A DNA stretch of 10,315 nt from Nitriliruptoraceae bacterium (GTDB lineage Bacteria > Actinomycetota > Nitriliruptoria > Nitriliruptorales > Nitriliruptoraceae). The position numbers and the translations under genes are program-made. The stretch lies in the NCBI GenBank assembly GCA_007116505.1, contig SKII01000030.1, positions 1-10,315 of the forward strand, given 5' to 3'. Positions 6,397 to 10,315 of this stretch are shown here, piece by piece (positions within the stretch are counted from its first letter, which is position 1; each line of letters begins with the position of its first letter). The notes under the pieces are model-generated. The model had not been told where the DNA came from. It did no database searches and worked only from the letters and a program-made list of their open reading frames with translations.

Positions 6397-6934
6397 TGCC
6401 GCAGCCGAGTGACGGCGTGAGCCCCTCAGGGACCGGCGTCCCGGCGAGCACCGCGTCGAGCGCCGCCCGCAGGTCGGCGCCGGTCAGCGCCTCACCGTTG
6501 CGGGGCGTCGACGCGTCGAACGCCCCGCGGTGCACGAGCGTCCGCGCCGCGTCGTAGACGAACAGGTCGGGTGTGCAGGCCGCACCGACCGCGAGCGCGA
6601 GCGCATGGTCCCGGTCGATCAGGTACGGGAACGACCATCCGGCCCGCGCGGTCTGCTCGCGCATCCCCTCGGGCCCGTCCTGCGGGTAGCCGACGGGGTC
6701 GTTGGAGACGACGGCGACGGTCGTCACACCCCTCGTCCGGAACTCGGCGGCGAGCTCACCGAACGCCGCCTCGATGTGCTGCACGTAGGGGCAGTGGTTG
6801 CACAGGAACGCGAGCACCGTCGGGCCGTCCCCGAGCAGGTCGTGGAGCCGGTGCTCGATGCCATCGGCGTCGTCGAGCAGCGCGTCGGGCAGCGGCGTGC
6901 CGAGCGCGGCGAGGTCGGCTGCGGTGGTCGCCAT
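6365..6934 (-). CDS. Thioredoxin-fold AhpC/TSA-like family protein
   Basis: The 189-residue protein has a thioredoxin/peroxiredoxin fold. The active-site motif FLCNHCPYV puts Cys45 and Cys48 in a CxxC at the start of the first helix. TVAVVSND and WSFPYLIDRDHALA follow as in AhpC/TSA proteins. Cys120-Thr121-Pro122 supplies the cis-proline loop. Near the C-terminus is PSLGCGIKW with Cys178, a signature I associate with a widespread bacterial 'thioredoxin family protein' subgroup of unknown substrate. No signal peptide or membrane anchor is visible, so it is probably cytosolic. A thiol-disulfide oxidoreductase or peroxidase is the reasonable inference; CxxC favours oxidoreductase. GGAGGG (6941-6946) lies 6 nt before the ATG and supports this start. 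It is transcribed in the same direction as csaA, 104 nt downstream of it, and converges with the fusion nuclease gene. Confidence 0.85.
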   Translation of the reverse strand: MATTAADLAALGTPLPDALLDDADGIEHRLHDLLGDGPTVLAFLCNHCPYVQHIEAAFGELAAEFRTRGVTTVAVVSNDPVGYPQDGPEGMREQTARAGWSFPYLIDRDHALALAVGAACTPDLFVYDAARTLVHRGAFDASTPRNGEALTGADLRAALDAVLAGTPVPEGLTPSLGCGIKWAEGAAPA

Positions 6935-6961
6935 CGTCGTCCCTCCGGAGGATGGCCCCTG

Positions 6962-6967
6962 ACCGTA
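6962..6967 (-). promoter_or_regulatory. Candidate -10 box for the thioredoxin-fold gene
   Basis: Read on the minus strand this is TACGGT, a TANNNT match that would start transcription about 20 nt before the ATG at 6934 and leave the GGAGGG site in the leader. No -35 consensus is visible at 16-18 nt. With the hairpin just upstream it suggests this gene may be transcribed separately from csaA. Confidence 0.25.
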
Positions 6968-6983
6968 CCGCGGACAGGAGCAC

Positions 6984-7001
6984 GCCCGAGGTGCTTCGGG
7001 C
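6984..7001 (-). terminator. Hairpin downstream of csaA, possible terminator
   Basis: GCCCGA (6984-6989) pairs with TCGGGC (6996-7001). A further G-T pair (6990 with 6995) leaves a GTGC loop. The hairpin starts 38 nt beyond the csaA stop on the minus strand. It is compact and GC-rich, as often seen at actinobacterial operon ends, but there is no T-tract. It probably ends the erpA-to-csaA run. Confidence 0.4.
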
Positions 7002-7038
7002 CGGGCTCAGCGTCACGGACGGGCGGGGCCGGGGTCGC

Positions 7039-7437
7039 TCAGGCGACGGGCGCGCCGGGTGCGAGGTCCTCCTCGAGCGAGAGGAGCGCCACCGCGCCGT
7101 CCGGATGGAGCCCGCCGAGCAGGAGGAACGCACTCTCGAGCCCCGCGATGCGCCGCACGCCCAGGTTCACGGCACCGACGACGAGGCGACCGACCAACGT
7201 CGCGGGGTCGTAGCGCGTGACCTGCGCGCTGGTCTCGAGCTCGCCGATGACCGGTCCGAAGTCGACCCGCACGCGCAGCGAGGGCTTGCGCGCCTCCGGG
7301 AACGGTTCGGCGGCGACGACGCGCCCGACGCGCAGATCGAGCGCGTGGAAGTGCGCCGCGTCGACGTCCGCCTTCCGGTCGAGCCGCTCGGGCGCGTAGC
7401 GGTCGTCGCCCTCCTCCACCGTGTGCTCCCCACCCAT
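7039..7437 (-). CDS. csaA: CsaA-like tRNA-binding-domain protein
   Basis: The 132-residue protein is a single OB-fold tRNA_bind (Trbp111/EMAP-II-like) domain, residues about 26-132. It matches B. subtilis CsaA at LDLRVGRVVAAEPFPEARKP, the downstream VDFGPVIGELETSAQVTRY, and VGAVNLGVRRIAGLESAFLLLGG. CsaA is a cytosolic homodimer described as a chaperone with export-related activity, and the fold binds tRNA-like RNA; the physiological role is not settled. The first 25 residues are a charged extension that the roughly 110-residue B. subtilis protein lacks. The ATG start lies 10 nt after the trpD stop with GAGG in the gap, so it is almost certainly co-transcribed with trpD. A GTG seven codons in (residue 7) is a possible alternative start. 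Confidence 0.87.
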   Translation of the reverse strand: MGGEHTVEEGDDRYAPERLDRKADVDAAHFHALDLRVGRVVAAEPFPEARKPSLRVRVDFGPVIGELETSAQVTRYDPATLVGRLVVGAVNLGVRRIAGLESAFLLLGGLHPDGAVALLSLEEDLAPGAPVA

Positions 7438-7447
7438 GCCGACCTCG

Positions 7448-8497
7448 TCAGCCGTGCTCGGCGACCGCAGCGAGCTGCGACGCGGCCGCCCACGTGTCGC
7501 GCACCGCGCGCGCCGAGCCGTCAGCGAGCCGCATGCGTGCGACCTCGAGCCCGGCCGCGAGGTCAGGCACCACGTCGGCGACGAGCAGCGCCGCGGCGGC
7601 GTTGAGCGCCACGAGGTCGCTGCGGGCGCCCACCTCGCCGTCGAGGATGGCGTCGGCGAGCTCGCGGTTGCGCTCCACGTCGCCACCTCGGAGGTCGTCG
7701 AGCGTCGCAGGTGCGAGCGCGAGCCGTGACGGGTCCAGCGTCCACCGCTCGACCGTCCCGTCCCGGACCTCCCACACGCTGCTCGTCGTCGTCGTCGTGA
7801 GCTCGTCGAGTCCGTCCCCACCATGGACGACGAGCGCACGCGCATGCCCGAGGCGCGCGAGGGTGCCCGCGACGAGCCCCCCGACGTCCTCGTCGGGCAC
7901 CCCGACGACCTGACGGCGCACGCGCGCAGGGTTGGAGAGCGGCCCGAGCAGGTTGAACACGGTGCGCATCCCGAGCGCGCTGCGGACGGGAGCGACGTGC
8001 CGCATCGCGGGGTGGTAGCGCCGAGCGAACAGGAACGTGATGCCGGCCTCGCCGAGCACGGCGGCCGCGCCCTCGGGCCCGAGGTCGATCGCGACCCCCC
8101 ACGCCTCGAGGAGATCGGCGCTACCCGCACGGCTCGATGCGGCGCGGTTGCCGTGCTTCACGACGGGCACCCCGGCGGCTGCGACCACGAGCGCGGCGAT
8201 GGTCGACACGTTGATCGTGCCGGCGCCGTCCCCCCCGGTCCCGCAGGTGTCGACGGCACGCTCCGCGACCTCGCGGTCGAGCACGAGCGGTGTCGCCGCA
8301 TCGATCATGCCGCGGACGAGTCCCGCGACCTCCGCCGCGGACTCGCCCTTCGCACGCAGCGCGGCGAGCAGCGCACCGATGAGCGCGGGGTCGACGTCGC
8401 CGGACATCAGCGCACCCATCAGCCCGTACGCGGCGTCCTCGCTGAGGTCATGCCCGGCGACGAGCTCGCCGAGCAGCTGCGAGGCGTCCGTGCTCAC
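7448..8497 (-). CDS. trpD: Anthranilate phosphoribosyltransferase TrpD
   Basis: The 349-residue enzyme transfers the phosphoribosyl group of PRPP to anthranilate in the second step of tryptophan synthesis. The signatures are complete: CGTGGDG at 85-91 and NVST at 96-99 bind PRPP and Mg; KHGNRAASSRAGSADLLE begins at Lys114; FARRYHPAMRHVAPVR binds anthranilate; GMRTVFNLLGPLSNP follows. Length is typical (about 340-350). The GTG start overlaps the stop of the upstream receiver gene as GTGA, implying coupling, though the Shine-Dalgarno is weak (GCGGAC). No other trp gene is in the window, so trpD is split from the rest of the pathway as in many actinobacteria. No leader peptide or attenuator is visible. 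Confidence 0.96.
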   Translation of the reverse strand: MSTDASQLLGELVAGHDLSEDAAYGLMGALMSGDVDPALIGALLAALRAKGESAAEVAGLVRGMIDAATPLVLDREVAERAVDTCGTGGDGAGTINVSTIAALVVAAAGVPVVKHGNRAASSRAGSADLLEAWGVAIDLGPEGAAAVLGEAGITFLFARRYHPAMRHVAPVRSALGMRTVFNLLGPLSNPARVRRQVVGVPDEDVGGLVAGTLARLGHARALVVHGGDGLDELTTTTTSSVWEVRDGTVERWTLDPSRLALAPATLDDLRGGDVERNRELADAILDGEVGARSDLVALNAAAALLVADVVPDLAAGLEVARMRLADGSARAVRDTWAAASQLAAVAEHG

Positions 8498-8934
8498 CGT
8501 CCGCTGCGACGGAGGGCCGTGTCGACCTGCGCCCGTGCGGACCCCGCGTCCCCGTAGGGCGGGAGCTCGGTGCCAGGGAGCGCGCGCACGCAGGCGGCGA
8601 CCTCGAAGGGGTCCACCGGCTTGAGGAACAGCTCGCTGGCCCCCGACCAGCCGGCGAGCCAGACGTCGGCCGAGCGGGAGGCGAGCACGACGGAGGGCGG
8701 AGCGGCCCAGCCCGTCAGGTCGGCGTGCGCGCGCAGCTCGTAGAGGAAGGCGTAGCCGCCGCGCGGCTGGAGGTCCCCGTCGACGACGAGGACGTCGAAC
8801 GGCGCCGCAGGGTCGAGGACGAGCCGCCGCGCCTCGTCGACCCCTCCGGCCTCGACGACCGTGTCGGTGGCCTCGAGCGCCGAGGATGCACGCAGGCGCT
8901 CTGCGGGATCGGCGGAGACGACGAGGACGCGCAT
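8494..8934 (-). CDS. Stand-alone, divergent response-regulator receiver domain
   Basis: The 146-residue protein is essentially one CheY-like receiver domain. Start and fold fit MRVLVVSADPAER at the first strand. Phospho-acceptor Asp52 lies in VLVVDGD. The conserved lysine is Lys105 in LFLKPVDPFEV. Two features differ from a canonical receiver. The acidic pair that holds Mg has only Asp9 (preceded by Ser-Ala). The switch Thr/Ser position reads VLASR, so the Thr is replaced by Ala85 or shifted to Ser86. There is no output domain and no histidine kinase in the window. It could be a phosphorelay shuttle, a single-domain regulator, or a pseudo-receiver that works without phosphorylation. AGGAG (8942-8946) lies 7 nt before the ATG. 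It overlaps trpD by 4 nt and starts 53 nt downstream of the EamA gene end. Confidence 0.82.
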   Translation of the reverse strand: MRVLVVSADPAERLRASSALEATDTVVEAGGVDEARRLVLDPAAPFDVLVVDGDLQPRGGYAFLYELRAHADLTGWAAPPSVVLASRSADVWLAGWSGASELFLKPVDPFEVAACVRALPGTELPPYGDAGSARAQVDTALRRSGR

Positions 8935-8987
8935 GCACGCTCTCCTGGAGCCGGGGCCGCATCCGGACGCGACCTGATATGCGCACG

Positions 8988-9962
8988 CTACCGCGCGACC
9001 ACGGCCCCTGGCCGTGCAGCCGTGAGCACCAGCGCGGCGGCGACGAGGAGCGCCCCGGTGGTGGCGACCGCGTCGAGCCGTTCGGCGAACACCAGCACGC
9101 CGAGGAGCGCCGCCGTGAGGGGCTCCGCGAGCACGAGGGTCGTACCCACGACGGCGGTCACGCCGCGCAGCCCGGCGATGAACAGCACGTAGCCGGCCGC
9201 CGTCGCGCCGAGTGCGAGCCAGAGGACGACCATGATCCCCGCGGGGCGCAGCAGCTCTCCCGCCCCCTCCGCAGCGCGGAGGCCGATCGCGAGGACAGGG
9301 AGGAGGAGCACCGCCGCGATCCCGAACGGCATGGCGACCGCATCGATGCGCGGGACACCTCTCGCGAGGAGCCCCTTCGTCAGCACGGTGAACACGCCGA
9401 ACGAGAGCCCGGCGAGGAGCGCCGCGACGAGACCGGGGACGGAGAGCGGGACCTCGCCGCTCGGACGGACGAGCAGCACGAGCCCGAGGACGGCGAGGCC
9501 TGTATGCAGCAGCCATCTCCGCGTCGCACGCCCCTGCCCGGCGAGCGCGGCTGCTGCACCGGCGAAGAACGGGGCGGCACCGATCGCGAGGATCGTCCCG
9601 ACCGCGATGCCGAGCGAGCGGACCCCGATGAAGAAGGCCACCTGGTAGGCGGCGATGCACACACCTGCGAGCAGCAGCATCGCCCGTGCGTGCCGGCGCG
9701 GCATCAGGGCGACCGGGACGTCGATCCCGGTGGGGGCATGACGACGAGCGAGGAGCGCGACGGCGACGAGCGCCGCACCACCGAGCACCGTGCGCAGCGA
9801 CCCGACCACGAACGGCGGGACGGCGTCACCGAGGAGCTGCTGGGACGCTCCCGCGGTCCCCCACAGGACGGCCCCTGACAGGACGAGGAGCGGACCGTTG
9901 CGTGCGGGGGCCGCGACCCGCCCCGGAGCGCTCAGAAGGTCGCGCTCTCCCCGCAGGCGCAC
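8988..9962 (-). CDS. EamA/DMT-family transporter
   Basis: The 324-residue integral membrane protein shows about ten hydrophobic segments arranged as two EamA repeats. The first repeat spans about residues 24-160 (beginning LLVLSGAVLWGTAGAS) and the second about 165-315 (PGLVAALLAGLSFGVFTVLTKG through LAEPLTAALLGVLVFAERL). The LAEPLTAALLG pattern near the end is characteristic of drug/metabolite exporters of the RhaT/EamA group. Substrate is not predictable; amino acids or other metabolites are exported by relatives. The start is uncertain. The only standard start in frame ahead of the first membrane segment is GTG 9962, which lies inside erpA (31-nt overlap) and has no clear ribosome binding site. 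A CTG overlapping the erpA TGA would be the alternative. Confidence 0.88.
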   Translation of the reverse strand: MRLRGERDLLSAPGRVAAPARNGPLLVLSGAVLWGTAGASQQLLGDAVPPFVVGSLRTVLGGAALVAVALLARRHAPTGIDVPVALMPRRHARAMLLLAGVCIAAYQVAFFIGVRSLGIAVGTILAIGAAPFFAGAAAALAGQGRATRRWLLHTGLAVLGLVLLVRPSGEVPLSVPGLVAALLAGLSFGVFTVLTKGLLARGVPRIDAVAMPFGIAAVLLLPVLAIGLRAAEGAGELLRPAGIMVVLWLALGATAAGYVLFIAGLRGVTAVVGTTLVLAEPLTAALLGVLVFAERLDAVATTGALLVAAALVLTAARPGAVVAR

Positions 9963-10285
9963 GAGCCCGAGGAGTTGGGGTTCTCGATGGAGAAGCCCGA
10001 CGCCTCGAGCGACTCCTTCCAGTCGATGACCGCACCGGAGAGGTAGGCGGACGACATCTTGTCGATGCGCAGCGTGACACCGTGCTGCGACTCGATGACG
10101 TCGCCGTCGAGGTCACGGTCGTCGAAGAAGAGGGCGTAGCGGAAACCGGCGCAGCCACCGGCCTGGACGGCGACGCGCAGGGCGATCCCGTCGACGTCCT
10201 GCTGGTCGGCGAGGAAGCCGCGGACCTTCTCCGCAGCCGACTCGGTCAGCGTGATGCCCTCGACGGTGGGTGCCTCGGCGCTCAT
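9932..10285 (-). CDS. erpA: A-type iron-sulfur cluster carrier/insertion protein (ErpA/HesB/IscA family)
   Basis: The 117-residue protein has the A-type carrier fold and its three ligand cysteines: Cys45 in QAGGCAGFRY, and Cys109 and Cys111 in the C-terminal GSCACGESATF. These proteins receive [2Fe-2S] or [4Fe-4S] clusters and deliver them to apo-enzymes in the cytosol. ITLTESAAEKVRGFL is the typical N-terminal helix. ErpA, IscA and SufA cannot be separated by sequence alone; ErpA is chosen because actinobacteria usually have one such protein outside the suf operon. GGGAGG (10292-10297) lies 6 nt before the ATG. It is the first visible gene of the minus run; its promoter lies at or beyond the window edge. 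A possible client, the four-cysteine fusion nuclease, is encoded in the same window, but any link is inference. Confidence 0.93.
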   Translation of the reverse strand: MSAEAPTVEGITLTESAAEKVRGFLADQQDVDGIALRVAVQAGGCAGFRYALFFDDRDLDGDVIESQHGVTLRIDKMSSAYLSGAVIDWKESLEASGFSIENPNSSGSCACGESATF

Positions 10286-10294
10286 GCCTGTCCT

Positions 10295-10315
10295 CCCTGT
10301 GGTCCCTGTGGTCCC
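10295..10315 (-). repeat. 9-bp tandem repeat in the erpA leader
   Basis: CCCTGTGGT occurs at 10295-10303 and 10304-10312, and CCC continues to the window end, so more copies may lie outside. On the minus strand the unit is ACCACAGGG. The repeat abuts and partly forms the GGGAGG ribosome binding site. Copy-number change would alter spacing upstream of the site, not the coding sequence. Confidence 0.7.

Noticed and set aside
7448..8986. TrpD extended upstream to 512 codons
   Set aside because: The added residues are low-complexity shadow of the receiver gene, and GTG 8497 gives the normal TrpD length with a GTGA overlap.
8494..9660. Receiver-domain gene extended to 388 codons
   Set aside because: The upstream part is an Arg/Gly/Ala-rich shadow of the EamA gene; the ATG at 8934 has AGGAG at a normal distance and begins exactly at the receiver fold.
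1..10315. Mobile element, phage, toxin-antitoxin or anti-phage defence system
   Set aside because: No transposase, integrase, capsid, small paired toxin-antitoxin ORFs or terminal repeats were seen; the NYN and GIY-YIG proteins are best explained as housekeeping RNA and DNA enzymes in a core context.

Overview
The window is very GC-rich, starts genes freely with GTG, and carries families typical of high-GC Gram-positive bacteria: a PimB'-type mannosyltransferase, a DEDDh exonuclease fused to a UvrC/Cho-like nuclease, and a coiled-coil NYN protein. This points to an actinobacterial (Actinomycetota) chromosome, possibly a deep-branching class; I cannot name the genus. It looks like core chromosome. 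I see no transposase, integrase, phage gene, tRNA, rRNA or CRISPR array. No gene-free stretch exceeds 300 bases; the longest is about 190.

Layout, left to right. (1) Positions 2-544 (+) hold the C-terminal part of an endonuclease/exonuclease/phosphatase (EEP) family protein, cut by the window edge. (2) A short tandem-repeat patch (551-642) lies between converging genes and runs into the 3' end of the next one. (3) A tightly packed minus-strand operon, 3512 down to 620, encodes a DUF309 protein, an NYN (YacP-like) putative RNase with a long coiled coil, and a PimB'-like glycosyltransferase. (4) Divergent from it, mutM/fpg (3574-4419, +) may be leaderless. (5) A repeat-rich leader precedes a 594-residue fusion (4612-6396, +): DEDDh 3'-5' exonuclease, GIY-YIG nuclease, four-cysteine cluster, UVR motif. 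(6) Converging on it with a 32-nt overlap is a thioredoxin-fold AhpC/TSA-like gene (6365-6934, -). (7) A second minus-strand run, 10285 down to 7039, encodes an ErpA/HesB A-type Fe-S protein, an EamA transporter, a stand-alone receiver-domain protein, TrpD and a CsaA-like protein.

Functionally the window mixes DNA repair (mutM, the exonuclease/GIY-YIG fusion), phosphoinositide mannoside or related glycolipid synthesis (pimB-like), tryptophan synthesis (trpD), Fe-S biogenesis (erpA) and small putative RNA/protein quality-control factors (NYN, CsaA). The co-occurrence of pimB', the exonuclease/UvrC-like fusion, trpD and erpA recalls the M. tuberculosis Rv2188c-Rv2204c region (recalled, not searched), so this is probably a rearranged version of an old actinobacterial neighbourhood. 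I found no clear new multi-gene system. The best leads are the Fe-S-like cysteine cluster in the fusion nuclease, the coiled-coil NYN protein in the pimB operon, the divergent orphan receiver coupled to trpD, and the two short-repeat patches at gene borders.
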